Shown here in pieces: positions 35,265 to 48,181 of a stretch of 64,000 nucleotides of DNA. Position 1 is the stretch's first letter, and every line of letters begins with the position of its first letter. This DNA is from Bubalus kerabau. Its lineage: Eukaryota > Chordata > Mammalia > Artiodactyla > Bovidae. The stretch is taken from the NCBI RefSeq assembly GCF_029407905.1, contig NC_073637.1, forward strand, positions 53,196,501 through 53,260,500. Reading direction: 5' to 3'. Below the pieces are notes generated by a model. It was not told the DNA's origin. It searched no databases and saw only the letters and a program-made list of their open reading frames with translations. The position numbers were made by a program, and so were the translations under genes.

Positions 35265-36740
35265 CATTATTTCATTACTTAAAATACTTCTGCTGATTTG
35301 AAATGCACGCAGCCAAATAAAGTATTTTTTGATATAAATATTTTAATTTTAGAGAGCTGTTTAAGCTTTTGTTTTAAGAAAATATGATTGTCCTTGTTAG
35401 CTAAAATTAAATTAATCCACATATGTACATGTGGTAATATCACATTTGATTACTACATTTACAGCAATAATATGTACCCAATGGTTCAGGGACTATAATG
35501 AGTTTAGATGCAAAAAATTATTCAGAATTGTGTTAAGACTATATAAATATAAATTTAGTTGCAATTGAGATAGGATATTATATATGGAAATGTGTTTTTA
35601 CCCAAGAAAATTAATGTTAATACAGTGATCTAATTTTATGATCAACAAGGTAGTTAATCTTTTATTAACTGTAACAGACATAAAGCATTTATTTAATATC
35701 TTATGTTTTCCTCTTCAAATATCTTTTCTGAAAAAAAATGACAAATAATTTTCTACCTATGACTAGCCTCTTTTCCCAGTTGTTTTCTATCAGACAGGAT
35801 ACAATTGGAAACACAAACAGAAAGAATTAAATATAAGAAGAGAGTTTTAAAAGGCCTAAAGAGATGAAACCAGGCAATAAGAGAAGTAATTCAAAAACTA
35901 TTTAGTATATGAAGGAACTACAGCTCCAAAAAAACAAAACGCTGGGGAAGGTTGGGATATTCAGAATGCAGGGCACACTGACTGTTGTGCAATGAAGAAT
36001 GCTGATCTATGGAAGGGGGTGGCACCTAGTGGACACTGGAGTAAAGGAGGTGGGTCACTCAGCAGATGCTGATTCCATAGAGGATGAACCACTTGACCAC
36101 TAGGAAGGATTGTTTTCAGTATCAAAGCTGGGACCATCAGAGAAATGCAACCATTTCCATAGTTGCTGTCAGGAGCAAAAGAAGAGAAAGGGAGAAAGAA
36201 GGCCACTTTTCCATTTCTTCTCTCACCTAAGGTTTCTAATATTCAGAACTAGTCAAGAAGGCACCTGTCATAGAAGTCTGAACAGAGTATGGAAGTATGG
36301 GGCTGGGGATGATGAACAACCAACACATAACTGGCTCCTTCCAGTTATTTTTGCCTTCTTTTTTTAATTTTAGTTTTTTCCTTTTTGTTTTCCCTTGTGG
36401 TGGTTCACTGCAAAGTAGTCAGAATGAATGTAGTATATTGTATTAAATCAGAATAAACACTATCTAGAAAGCTAGGCTGGGTGCAAAGATGAATGATAAT
36501 CAAGCAAGTCTATATTTACAGGCTTTATCTGGTATGTGATTATGAGTTATTAAAGAATTATAAATAGCAAAGCAAGACAGTACCAAGGTCAAGAATTCAT
36601 GAATTGTCACTTAGGAGGCCTGTGGAGAAGACTTTAAGATTATAGGCATATAAAACTAGAAGCAGAAGGACTTCTACTAAGTCTATCAAAAGAGTTTAGG
36701 TAAGAGAAGATGAGGGTTTAAATTTAAGCAGAGCTAATGG
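35265..36740. other. Intronic sequence, possible unnamed old repeat at 35780-36340
   Basis: 35780-36340 is less AT-rich than its surroundings and resembles decayed LTR or other repeat text, but I could not place it. The open frames at 35961-36206 and 36110-36367 there have no domain. Confidence 0.4.
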
Positions 36741-36742
36741 GA

Positions 36743-37127
36743 ATGATGCTTTTGAACTGTGGTGTTGGAGAAGACTCTTGAGAGTCCCTTGGACTGCAAG
36801 GAGATCCAACCAGTTCATTCTGAAGGAGATCAGCCCTGGGTGTTCTTTGGAAGGACTGATGCTAAAGCTGAAACTCCAGTACTTTGGCCACCTCATGCGA
36901 AGAGTTGACTCATTGGAAAAGACTCTGATGCTGGGAAGGATTGGGGGCAGGAGGAGAAGGGGACGACAGAGAATGAGATGGCTGGATGGCATCACTGACT
37001 CGATGGACGTGAATCTGAGTGAACTCCGGGAGCTGGTGATGGACAGGGAGGCCTGGTGTGCTGTGATTCATGGGGTCTCAAAGAGTCAGACACGACTGAG
37101 CGACTGATCTGAACTGAACTGAACTGA
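36743..37127 (+). mobile_element. BovB LINE 3' end, sense, 385 bp
   Basis: It starts at 'gatgcttttgaactgtggtg' and ends in GAACTGAACTGAACTGAA. The open frame 36778-37107 retains the C-terminal BovB peptide ([38 protein letters not shown]). Confidence 0.95.
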
Positions 37128-37135
37128 AAGGGAAC

Positions 37136-37330
37136 GAGGGCTTTCCCAATGGTTCAGCTATAAAAAAAATCTACCTACAATGCAGGAGATGCAAGTTTGA
37201 TCCCTGGGTTGGGAAGACTCCCTGGAAAGGAAATGGCAACCCACTCCAGTATTCTTGCCTGGGAAATCCTATGGCTAGAGGAACCTGGCAGTTTACAGTC
37301 CATGAGGTCACAATGGAGTTATAAAGACCT
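37136..37330 (+). mobile_element. Bov-tA SINE, sense, diverged
   Basis: It follows Bov-tA throughout ('atgcaggagatgcaagtttgat', 'caacccactccagtattc') but with several mismatches in the head. It lies immediately after the BovB end. Confidence 0.9.
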
Positions 37331-37503
37331 AGAGAGTAAATAACAACAACAATGGTAATAGAGATCAATATCTGGATTTAAAATCTATTTTATATACTTT
37401 GCTTTCTATTTTAATGCATAACATTCAATTAGAATACACAACATTTTTCTTTATTGTATTGCCCTATATTTCTACGTGTTAAAACACTACAGCCATTCCA
37501 GAG

Positions 37504-37970
37504 CACAAGCATACCTCAGAGATACTGTGAATTTTGTTCTCGTTAACTACAACAAAGCTAATACTGCAATAAAGCGAGCCACATGAATTATTTTGTTTCC
37601 CAGTACATATAAGAGTTACGTTTACATTACACTCTAGTCTATTAATTGTATGAGAGCATTCTGCCTAAAAAAATATAAACACCTTAATTTTAAAATATCT
37701 TGTTGCTAAAAAATCCTAACCATCCTCTGAGCCTTCAGCAAGTAGAAGTAGTAATATCAAAGATCATTAACCATCATAAAACATATTAATGATTAAAAAG
37801 CTTGAAACATTGCAAGAATTACCAAGATTTGACACAGAGACACAAAGGGAGCAAATGCTGTCAGAAAAAAATGAGGCCAATAGATTTGCTTGACAGAGAG
37901 TTACAACAAACCGTCCGGTATCTACAAAGTGAGATAAAGCAAAACACAATAAAATGAGCTGTGCTTGTAA
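37504..37970 (+). mobile_element. Tigger1-like DNA transposon, internally deleted
   Basis: The left end 'aagcatacctcagagatactg' and the right end 'aatgagctgtgcttgta' are inverted ends of the Tigger1 (TcMar) type. Inside are 'gcaataaagcgagccac', 'cccagtacatataagagtta' and 'gctaaaaaatcctaaccatc'. At 467 bp it lacks the transposase body, so it is a non-autonomous deletion derivative. Confidence 0.85.
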
Positions 37971-37974
37971 CATA

Positions 37975-38560
37975 GCTTTAAAAATGTTTTGGTTCATTTC
38001 TATCTTGTTAAAGATACTGAGAACATATGTGCTTTAACAGTAATAATTCTAAAATTTGTCTTAAATTAAAAAAAAGAATCTACTTCCCCTTCTCAAATTT
38101 TGAGAGCCTCCTCTTTGTTATGCCATTATTCCAGATCCTATGCATGCATTGTGAAGGCAAACAATTTCTCTATCCTGGTAGTACTTATAATCTAGTACAA
38201 ACAGATGGACAATAAACAAGGAAACAGATTAAACAGATTGTGATAAGTGCTTTGTGTCATTGTTAGACTTTTGATATCTATGAATCAACATATATTTTCA
38301 AAATATCACTCTGGTGATGGAGTTGAAGGTTTACTGGAAGAGGGGGCAAATGATGGTGACTTGGGTTATGGAAGAAGCTGAGGAAGTAATGAGGAACCAT
38401 CAAATTTGGATATACTGTGACATTAGAGATTCTACTGATTGATTAGATACATGAAAATGTGTGAGATAGATATCAAGGAAAGCTATAGAGCTTTGGGGTT
38501 ACACAGCAATAAGACAAGAATTTACTGAAGAGACTGAGGAAGGGACAGACTTTTGAACTG
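37975..38560. other. Intronic sequence, nothing recognised
   Basis: No nameable element. The short open frame 38027-38215 shows no domain. Confidence 0.5.
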
Positions 38561-38561
38561 A

Positions 38562-38770
38562 GGGCTTCCCTGAGGGTTCAGATGGTAAGGAATCTGTCTG
38601 CAGTGCAGGAAACCTAGGTTCAATCCCTGGGTCAGAAAAGATCCCTGGAGGAGGGAGTGGCTGCCCACTCCAGTATTCTTGCCTGGAAAATCCCATGGAC
38701 ACAGGAGCCTGCCGGGCTACAGTTCATGGGCTCACAAAGGGTTGGACACTACTAAGCAACTAATACTTTC
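38562..38770 (+). mobile_element. Bov-tA SINE, sense
   Basis: Full head and body: 'gggcttccctgagggttcag', 'ctaggttcaatccctgggtc' and 'cccactccagtattcttgcc'. Confidence 0.94.
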
Positions 38771-38937
38771 GCTTTCAGTCACTATAGGAAACAGAAGGGG
38801 AAGAAAGAAAGCTGCTGGATGTCACGATAGCAAATGGCAACACTGTGATTTATTCCATGAAGTCCAGCCCCAGTGTTATCATTTAACGTATTGATGCTAA
38901 TTAGATGAGCCTGGGTAGGTTAATCATCAAAATAATT

Positions 38938-39120
38938 ATAAATACTCAGCATGTGCTAGGCACTGTGCTAAATTTTCACAAGCATTATCCCACTTAATCT
39001 TCACAATATGACAATGGGATAACTCCTAGTATCACCTTATGTTTTCCCTAGTTTACTGGAATAAAGTAATTTACCCAATATTAAGTTACTCACAAGCCAT
39101 AGAATATGTGTTATCCAGTT
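38938..39120 (-). mobile_element. MIR SINE, antisense
   Basis: A clear reverse MIR: 'atgtgctaggcactgtgctaa', 'cattatcccacttaatcttcac' and 'taatttacccaatattaag'. Confidence 0.82.
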
Positions 39121-39124
39121 GTAT

Positions 39125-40575
39125 ACTCTAGGATCCAGGTTCATGGTCACTAACTTCAACTGCTTCTTTTTAAAACCCTCAAACTTTGGAAATAAAATAT
39201 TCATTAACAATTGCAGGTGTTTACCCAAGATGGGGACAATGTAAAATATATTTAAATGTCTAACAATGATTTATTGCCCAAAATAATTTCTCTGTACTTT
39301 TCTCAATGGTTCAAATGGACTGCCTTTGGAATGATGGTGACTTTATAGCTTTAAAAATAGATGACACAATATATTAAAAAATGAGGAAGAGAGGACATTA
39401 TAGAAATTTTACAGTACTTGTAGCTGATAAAGAAGAAATTGAAAATTTTTGATAATGAATTTCATAGTTTCTGGATAAATGGTTGATCTTGAAGATACAA
39501 TCTAAAGTCACTGGAAAGAATGTGTTTGATGTGAATGGAATGACTCTAGATATAGTGAGTTGAAGATATGCTCAAGCTATGTTTTTGACGGGAAAAAAAC
39601 ATTTACTCCATGGGATAGTGGCTTACACTCTTAATTCACATCCCCAGTCTTATGGAATTGTCTTCATTAACTAATAGGCTAATTTATTAGTCTAATAAAT
39701 TATTAGACTTTATTAGACTAATAAAGTTTAATAGAGAGAATACTGTTGGCATAGAGAGGTATTCAAGCAAGTGTTAAAGGCACTTCGATTCAATGGAAAG
39801 AATAGAAAAGAGTAAAAATGAATGTTGATTGCCTGTTTTCTATCTATATCTTTGTTGTTCAAAGTCATATCTATATCCTAATTCCTACCCATCTGTATAT
39901 ATCTATATCCATTACCATATCTAAATCTGTACCTAGCATATATTTCTAATATTGTGAATTTGTGTTTCTCATACATGATGCCTTTTTTGGGAATTTTGTA
40001 TTTGATAGAAGCTACAGCTCATTCACGCTCAACAAATGATATAATTACTCAAATATTGCCTTGGCCATCTTTTCCTTTACTATTACAATTATTTTCATCT
40101 TGACATAACCATGAATTATGGTGCTTTACTTCATGTACCCCAGTGTCAATAGGGTGCGCATGATTTATTCTCACAGAACAGTCATTAAAGATTTATTTGT
40201 CCTGTGGTTTTCCTTATCTCTTTCAGCCGAGAATTCCCTATATATTACCTGGATTATTTGTAAGAACGGTATAGCCAAAGTAAAAGTGTAAGATAATTCA
40301 AATCCAAAAATCTTACTGTGAGTAATGAGAAATCACCATAGGAATCCTGGTTTTATCGTATAATTTATCTTAGCCTCAGTATGCTGCTGAGTGCAGATGA
40401 AAGTACAATGAACTTTCAGTCATAGCACTAATGAAATTAACATTTAGTAGCTATTTCTTAGGCTCAAAAAAATACAACAGGCCATTCATGTGAATTCTCT
40501 TACTTAAAAATCACAAAATTCTGGGATTTTGTTACATTACCAATTTTTAAATATAGGTGTCTCTCTCTCTCTTCC
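39125..40575. other. Intronic sequence containing a perfect 17-bp inverted repeat
   Basis: The inverted repeat at 39683-39725 is listed separately. A repetitive ATCTATATC-type stretch lies at 39841-39930. No exon or transposon was recognised. Confidence 0.55.
39683..39725. repeat. Perfect inverted repeat, 17-bp arms, 9-nt spacer
   Basis: The left arm 39683-39699 (tttattagtctaataaa) is the exact complement of the right arm 39709-39725 (tttattagactaataaa). Each arm is itself nearly palindromic. It could fold as a hairpin or cruciform. No T-run or other context indicates a function. Confidence 0.9.
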
Positions 40576-40579
40576 TCTT

Positions 40580-40735
40580 TTTTTTAATATTTTTTTAAAA
40601 ATTTTATTTTATTTAACTTTACAATATTGTATTGGTTTTGCCATATATCAAAATGAATCTGCCACAGGTATACATGTGTTCCCCATCCTGAACCCTTCTC
40701 CCTCCTCCCTCCCCATACCATCCCTTTAGGTCTGT
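40580..40735 (-). mobile_element. L1 3' end (bovine type), antisense, 5'-truncated
   Basis: A T-rich start (the A-tail on the minus strand), then 'ttacaatattgtattggttt' and 'cacaggtatacatgtgttcc' and a CCTCC-rich segment, the reverse of the bovine-type L1 3' UTR. About 150 bp. Confidence 0.9.
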
Positions 40736-40739
40736 TTTC

Positions 40740-41685
40740 CCTCTATCTCACTATATGTAATAATATGCTAATAGCCATTTAATTAAAATCTGTGACTTTT
40801 ATATTCTCTTAACTAGAGCAAGTTTGAAATATTGTAATCAGTTGATAGGAATTATATACATATATATAGTCAATATTTACATTTGACTTTAACTACATTT
40901 TAAAAGATAGTATAGATCTAATCATACTTCATACTCAAGTCTCCCAGGAATAATAAGATCTTAATGTTAAAAGTTGATAAATACATTTAGATAATGATAC
41001 AGGTATCTTTATCCCCCAATCTTGATGTTTCAAAGGTTTCCTTCATATTAAGCTGTAAAATGGCATATTCATTGCCATTAATTTAAGAAAATTTTATACA
41101 AGCTGCCAATTATTTAAGAAGCATATGCATTGACATTTTAATTGACTTTCTGGTAATTTAAATTTCTATCAGTTTTGCATAAATTACCAAATAATTATTT
41201 TAGTACTTTTCATTAGAGTCATTAATATAAAGTTAAAGTTAGTCATTTCATTCTCCCTGTTACTAACTCATTAAAGTATGAAATATCATTAATGTTTCTA
41301 AATCTTTTAAGAGGAAATGCTCAAATAATGTTTTCATCTAAAAGCAGTCATAAGAAGTGATAGGACTGCTTGCTTTAAGTGTGTTAATTTTAGAATATTC
41401 CACAGTTTCTGATGAGTGTTTTGCCTGGTAAGTAACAAAAGGCTAAAAAATGATTAAGGGTGCATGTGGGATTAGGAGAAAGGTAGAACAGGAGTTATAC
41501 CTTAGAAACTATTAAGAGTAAGATGAAAACCAACACGCTCTGCTGTTCTGTCAAATGAGAGAATTTAGTGGAACAATGGCTATAAAGTAGTTCATGACAA
41601 AACAGTCACCAAATACAAATGTGAAATAGAGGAACTGCTATGATTTTTTCATGAAACTAAATGTATTAAAGGGAAATTACTGTTT
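40740..41685. other. Intronic sequence, nothing recognised
   Basis: AT-rich intron without nameable features. Confidence 0.5.
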
Positions 41686-41689
41686 TTTT

Positions 41690-41969
41690 GGAGAAGGCAA
41701 CGGCACCCCACTCCAGTACTCTTGCCTGGAAAATCCCATGGATGGAGGAGCCTGGTAGGCTGCAGTCCATGGGGTCGCGAAGAGTCGGACACGACTGAGC
41801 GACTTCACTTTCACTTTTCACTTTAATGCATTGGAGGAGGAAATGGCAACCCACTCCAGTGTTCTTGCCTGGAGAATCGCAGGGACGGCGGTGCCTGGTG
41901 GGCTGCTGTCTATGGGTCGCACAGAGTCGGACACAACTGAAGCGATTTAGCAGCAGCAGCAGCAGCAGC
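41690..41969 (+). mobile_element. Bov-A2 dimer SINE, sense, with (AGC)n tail
   Basis: Two Bov-A monomers around a 'cactttcacttttcacttt' linker, ending in an AGC trinucleotide repeat (41950-41969). Close to consensus, so probably young. Confidence 0.95.
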
Positions 41970-42153
41970 TATTCTTTAATCTGAATTTACCTGCAGTTTA
42001 AACATCAAGTTTATGGTGAGAGACAATATTGTTGTGATAGCATACCACAAAGTAGCTATGTAGCAAAATTAATATATTTCAACACTTAATTGGCCATTCC
42101 TCAAATTTTAACTTTTATAAAAAATCATATCTGAAGGAAACTTGAAAGAAAAA

Positions 42154-42357
42154 AAGTGAAAAGTGAAGTCGCTTAGTCATGTCCGACTCTTTGCCACCCT
42201 GTGGACTGTAGCCTACCAAGCTTCTCTGTCCATGGGATTCTTCAAGCAAGAAAACTGGAGTGGATTACCATTTCCTTCTCCAGGAGATCTTCCCAACCCA
42301 GGGATCGAACCCCAGGTCTCCCGCATTGGAGGCAGACGCTTTAACCTCTGAACCACA
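42154..42357 (-). mobile_element. Bov-tA SINE, antisense
   Basis: The body reads in reverse ('gtcgcttagtcatgtccgac', 'gatcttcccaacccagggatc') and ends inside the tRNA head ('ttaacctctgaaccac'). The last few bases of the head are missing. Confidence 0.93.
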
Positions 42358-42359
42358 TT

Positions 42360-44345
42360 GCATAACTCAAGGACTTAACCCTGACATATGTATTTGCTAA
42401 TCTTCTTTAGTTTTCCTAATAGGGAAATATCTTTGCTAACCACTAATAATCTTTACCATAAAGGTATTAACATATACAGATGGTGATCCCCCATTACTTT
42501 CCTGGCATTTAATTTAATGACTTCATGATTATTATACTGTTTTTATCAGCCTCAACTACTTAAAGCTACTATGTGGGTAAAATCATGTTTTTATCTATTC
42601 CAAATATTTGTTAAGAAACTTATATGGGCACTGTGGAGAAAAAAATGAATTACATATTCATTTTGCCCTTATGGAAAAGTCATTTCCCCTATGGGAAAAT
42701 CATAGGGAAATTGAAATAGACTGGAGTTGGGAGTTACGGGCCTATATCTTTGCTCCACTGCCTATCAGCTATCTTGATTTAAACAATTTACTGATCACTT
42801 CTGAGCTGTGATTTCTTCAGTTTCAATTCAGGGAAAACAAAACTACACTTTGGTATTCTTTTCAAAGGAACATAAAATGTCATTCACTATGTAACCTTAT
42901 TATATAAAAATAAGAAGGGAATATAATTGACAAAGCAATAAAACAACATATGAAAAACTATTTCTCAAATATCTGAATTCCATGGAAAAATACACTTATC
43001 CATAAAATAGAATATACTTATAGTACATAGAAAATATATTTTTATATATGCTTAAAATATGTATACAATAACATATAATTCATAATTTATATTTGATACA
43101 AATCATATTCTCTTCACCTGAAAAGTGTTTTTAAATTACATAGTTATTTCCTAAAAGATGTTTCAAATATATTTACATAAAATATATAGTCTCCCTTTAA
43201 CTCCTGATGTTAATAACATGATAAAAAATAACTCTGAATAAGAGTCTCTAGACCACTTGAATTTTTTTAACAATCAACATTTCTTTACAGTCTTATGATT
43301 CTTTAAAGCACTGTTCCAAGAACACAATTATTGGATTGAAAAGGAAAATATTATGATGTTTTCACATTCTCCTATCATTCCAGTTCATTAATTTAACCAT
43401 GTAAGTTAGCCTCTTAACATGGAATGCTTTGCACAAAGCACTAGTGATAAACTCTTGAGTACCAAGTACTGCCTTCAGGAAGGTTTTGCCCAAGGAGAAA
43501 GAGAATGCATAATAAGTAATCACACATAAATATTAAATTACAAAATGAAGTCTTGTAAAGAAAAGTAACTAATGGGATTCATAACTGAAAGTTTATTTTC
43601 AAATCAATCATGCAATGTATCACAGGAGGGAGTAAAACAAGGAAATCCTCATAATGGTACAACTATCCAGAAAATAAGTTTAAAAACACATATTTCCTCA
43701 CTTACTGAAATGAAAAAGAAGACTAAGTCTCCCATTATGCAACATGCCACTACATGCTGAGTATTTAAAGATAATTTCAGAAAACTTGCTTTTCATAAAT
43801 GTGAAAAAATCTTCAAATTGTTCTTCTCTATCATGGAAAATTTAATGATAAAGTTCTAAATATTGTCTAAATTATTGGATTATTTAGTGTATCTGAAGAT
43901 GAATAAAAATCTGACATTGCATGTAAAATAATGTGTGTATGTGCATTCGTACTTCAAATATTTACTATTTAGATTTAATTCATGTGCCAAGGACAATGGG
44001 ACAATGAACAGGGTGTTCACTAAAAAATGGGACACAAAAACATGCAATAGTCTTGGACCTGGTTCTATTGTGAACTTGATCATGTTGTTTAATATATCCC
44101 AGTCCCTTTTGCCTTCTAATATGAGGATAAAATTGCATGTTTTACCTACAGAGAGAGGTTTTTAAAACATTATATTCAAATAAATGCTGCATCAATAGGT
44201 TCTGTATCTACTTATTTTATATGATGTCACAGGGGTTTCTGTAACTTACAGTGGTCACTAGGTTCCATGGGACCTATATTTTCATTTGTATAATAAGTTA
44301 ACATTTTAGCTACATTTAAAATGCTTATTTCAAAGCCCCAAAAGA
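42360..44345. other. Intronic sequence, weak MIR-like patch near 42700-42810
   Basis: 42700-42810 has a faint MIR resemblance ('tgctccactgcctatcagct', 'cttctgagctgtgatttctt'). The rest is AT-rich. The open frames at 43572-43760 and 43935-44165 have no domain. Confidence 0.45.
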
Positions 44346-44349
44346 GAGC

Positions 44350-44855
44350 TATGCATTGGTTTCCTATTATTGATGCAACAAATTATTGTAAACTTAGTAG
44401 TCTAAGCAATAGAAAATCACTATATTGCAGTCTGAAGAACTGAAGTTCAAAGTGAATTTAACTGGACTGAACTCAAGGTGTCAGCAGGACTGCATTTCTT
44501 ATGGAGACTCTAGGAGAAAATCTGTTCCTTAGCTTTTCCAGCTTGTAGAAGCTGCTTGTCCTTCTTTGGCTTGTGTGCCTGTTCTAGCTTCACAGTCAGA
44601 AACTGCATCACTCAAAGCTGTGCTTTCACTCTCTCCTCTCCTACTCTCTCTTTGATCCTCCTACCTTCCTTTGATAAGGACATTTGTGAATACTTTGGCC
44701 CATCCAGATAACCTAGGATAATTTCCTATTATTAAAATTTTAACTTAATCCCATCTATAAAGTTCCTTTCGTCATATAAAGTGACATATTTAAATATTCC
44801 AGGGATTAAAGTCCAAGCAATTTTGGAGTGCCATAATTCATAGTATAATATCATA
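44350..44855 (-). mobile_element. MLT1-type (MaLR) LTR, antisense, degenerate
   Basis: It follows the reverse MLT1 LTR: 'caacaaattattgtaaac', 'aaggtgtcagcaggactgc', 'tcttatggagactctaggag', 'agcttttccagcttgtagaag' and 'ccagataacctaggataa'. No internal retroviral genes are attached. Confidence 0.7.
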
Positions 44856-45079
44856 TATACCATCATAAAGCCTGACTATAAGGCAAAATATGTTTTCAGA
44901 CTTCTTTGTTGTTGTTGCTGCAAAATCATTTGCCTTTTGTTTTCCCTGTCAATCTTTCTTCCTTTTCTGAAAGATACTCTGAGCATTTAAAGTGTAGAAT
45001 ACTTTATTTGTACATCTTTAAACTAAGAAATAATGTTGAAAAACTATAGAAAATTAGTTAACAACTAATTAATTACCAA

Positions 45080-45590
45080 ATTACCCAGAAATTGTAGCAC
45101 TACGTATATTCTCAAGAGAAATACACATAAATGCTTACAAAACATGTAATACATGTGTATGGTAATATTATTTCATAAAGACCCAACTGGATAAAAAAAG
45201 TCTACCAACAATAGAATGGATAAATAAAGTATATTCATAAAATGGAATCCCATATAGCAATGAAAGTTAAGTTCCATACTACTGCTACAATAATATAAAG
45301 GTAATGTTGAGTCAAAGAAGCCAGAGGCAAAATAATTATATGATTTCATTTAGATAAAAGATTTAAGACCCAGAAAACTGATTTGTTTCATCGGAAGTCA
45401 GGTACTGGTTGGTATCCGTGGGATGGAGATAGTACTGAGTCACAGGGAGCACAACTGATGCTCAGTATTGCTTGCAGTGTTTTATTTCTTAATGTGAAAC
45501 ATGTATAATAATCAGTGATAATTCAGTAGCATATATACTTCTGTCTTGTATAACCATCTCTATGGATAGTGTAGTTCATTAAAGATATTT
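45080..45590 (+). mobile_element. Old L1 3' region, sense
   Basis: 'agaaatacacataaatgctta', 'ctaccaacaatagaatgga', 'aatggaatcccatatagcaatg', 'gagtcaaagaagccagaggc' and 'catcggaagtcaggtac' match the L1M 3' region in order. Confidence 0.7.
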
Positions 45591-45779
45591 ATTATCAAAA
45601 ACAATATTATAATATTAGATTATAAAAGTATATTATTTTATAAAAGTATTAATCAAGTATATTCTGGTTTAAAATGATATATTGTTTTAAGAATGAGAAT
45701 ACCAAAAGCCTGAGGGTAAAAAGATGTTCCCGCCCAATTCTAATAAAAGAAAGTTGTAGATTTATTACTATTAAATAAA

Positions 45780-46080
45780 ATAAATTTTAAGATCAACTCA
45801 TTTCAGAAACAGAGTGACAACAAAATGTCTAGTTCACCGAGAAATATAATAATAATTTAAACTTACATATACCTAATAATGGAGCCCCCAAAGTATATTT
45901 TGAAATGGACATAGTTACAAAGAAAAATATAAAAACTTACAGTCATATTGGGAGATTTAAGCATATCTCTTTCAGTGTCTAGTAACAGCATTTACAAATA
46001 GTACAGAGATGATCTGAATAAGATTAACAAATGTATCCAAAAGATATACTGAATACTGCAACTAGCCCCTGATATATAAC
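45780..46080 (+). mobile_element. Old L1 ORF2 endonuclease-region fragment, sense
   Basis: 'acatatacctaataatggag', then 'ttacagtcatattgggagat' and 'gtatccaaaagatatactg' follow L1 ORF2 near its 5' part. No open frame remains. Confidence 0.55.
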
Positions 46081-46081
46081 T

Positions 46082-46720
46082 ATTATGACAGGCAGAAAAA
46101 TGATCTCAGAATAATGTTCCTCAACACTTGTGAATATGTTATGTCACAAGATGAAAGAAGCTTTAAAAATGGAATTAAGATTACAAATATTATAATAGAA
46201 AGATATTTGAATTATCAATTTGGACACAAATCTAATTACATGAGCATTTAAAAGCAGAGAACTCTCCAACTAGATGCAGAAGAGTCAGAAAACTTCCTCC
46301 ACCTGGAGACAAAAGGGGAGTGGCAGAAAGATGAGGTAGAAAGGGAAACTAAAGAATTTGAAGAATGAGAACCTGGATTGCCATTTCTCATTCTGGAGAT
46401 GGATGAAGGTAGCCACCAACCAATAAATGCTCGCAATTTCTAAAAGCTGAGAATGACCCCAAGCCAACAGCCAGCAAGGAATGAGGTCCTTAGTTCTACA
46501 ACTTAATGAAACTGACTTCTGGCAACAGCCCTCTGAATTTGGAAGTGGAAGCAGACATAACTTCAGAGTTTTCAGAAAGCAAAGCATCCAAGTTGACATC
46601 ATGATTTCACCCTTGTGAGACTCTAAGCAGAGAATCAGTTAATTGACACCTACCTAGACACACGTAACTGTGAGATAATAATGTGTTAAGTATGTGTTAA
46701 CTTGAATTAGGTGAACCAAA
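46082..46720 (+). mobile_element. MLT1-type (MaLR) LTR, sense, degenerate
   Basis: 'aaaaatgatctcagaataatg', 'cttgtgaatatgttatgtcac', 'ctaattacatgagcatttaaa' and 'agcagagaactctccaact' match the first half of MLT1. The second half is weaker. It explains the open frames at 46248-46602, which are not genes. Confidence 0.68.
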
Positions 46721-46724
46721 GGAA

Positions 46725-48181
46725 TTTAATGTTACAGAGTAAAAAAAAATTAATTGATTCAGTTTGAATTCAACATTATAACTGTCAAGTTTTTGTGTAG
46801 TATCAAAGAAGAGTAACCATTTTTACATGCAAAAGTTATTAGAACACTCTTACCTTTTAAAACTAAATATCTAACTGAAATCACATTACTTCATACCCAT
46901 CAAACAAATAACATATTGCAAAATATTCCATAAAGGAGCAGATATGATAATCTAGCCATTTTCCACTAATAGGCCAAACATTAAAGAGATTTTCAAAAAT
47001 AGAGTACAGTGTATTCTCATTTTTTGCTTTGGAGAAAGCTATTTAATATTAAGATATTACTTATGTCTATATGTAATGGGCTTATTCTAGATATTTTAAA
47101 ATAAAGTAATCAATGTACATTTTAAAATGTTTCTCAGTTTTAACTTGAATAAATATTGATAGATCAAACCCATATATCTCTGGGGTTCTTAGTACATTTT
47201 TAGAGTAAATAAACCCAAGACAAATAAGAACTTATACTATTAAGAAATAAAAATGTATTGTAATTTCAGTACAGACTAATCCTACCTATATAACGTTGGG
47301 CAAAAATAGCAAGTATATTAAAAAATAGTATAATTCCATTGCATAAAATTTTCAATTCTTACTCTTATATTAAGAATAAAAAATGGGAATGTGATATAAA
47401 AGGCAATTCATAGAAAAAATTTTTAATAATTCATCTTCATTAGTTTTAGAAAAATTACATTCCATGAATGTGCTTTTTCTTATTTTTAATTTTTCTTTTC
47501 TGGCTTATAAAGTGTCAATTATAAATTACTTTTTATATAATTGAGCTTATAATTATATGCAATAAATTATTAGCAAAATAACTAGTAAATTATGGGCAAA
47601 ATATCTGACAAATATTTGTTATGCAAAATTATGAATTATTAACCAAAAATAATTTGCAACTATTAGCTTTAACAGAACCTCCTAGAATCTGTTAAAATAA
47701 AGTCACTTTTCATTTGTGGACATTTCAGTTTCATAGTCTATATTTAGATCACATTTCTTCTTTCAATATCAAATTTCTCTAAATACTTCCCACTCTTTAT
47801 ATATATTTTAAACAATCGGGAAAATGATCTGACAAAAATGTCTTCTAAATGTTGTTAAAATCAACAATTAAAATGCACACAGAAAATCCATAGCCTTATA
47901 ACTTATTTCCCAAAGTCTGAATTGATCAATATCCTAATGTAAATGATATGTTTAGTAGATATGATAAACAGTAATAATACACACACATAAATATGTTTAT
48001 ATATATTTATAGTAATTACTTTATGTAAATGACATGTTCAAATCAACATGTCATAAATTAATTCACACCACACACACACTTATACAAAACTTGGGGATTT
48101 GATAAAAATGACTTTTAATACTCTTTCAGTTCTATTAGGTAAAATGTCTATAACTAACAGTTAATTCCATTTATGTTTTAG
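46725..48181. other. Intronic sequence leading to the second CUB1 exon, nothing recognised
   Basis: AT-rich intron end. The last 40 bases carry the T-rich tract and AG acceptor at 48180-48181. CA/TA-rich short runs lie at 47978-48010 and 48060-48082. Confidence 0.6.

Noticed and set aside
46248..46602. Minus-strand open frames of 62 and 105 codons
   Set aside because: They fall inside a degenerate MLT1 LTR and show no recognisable domain.
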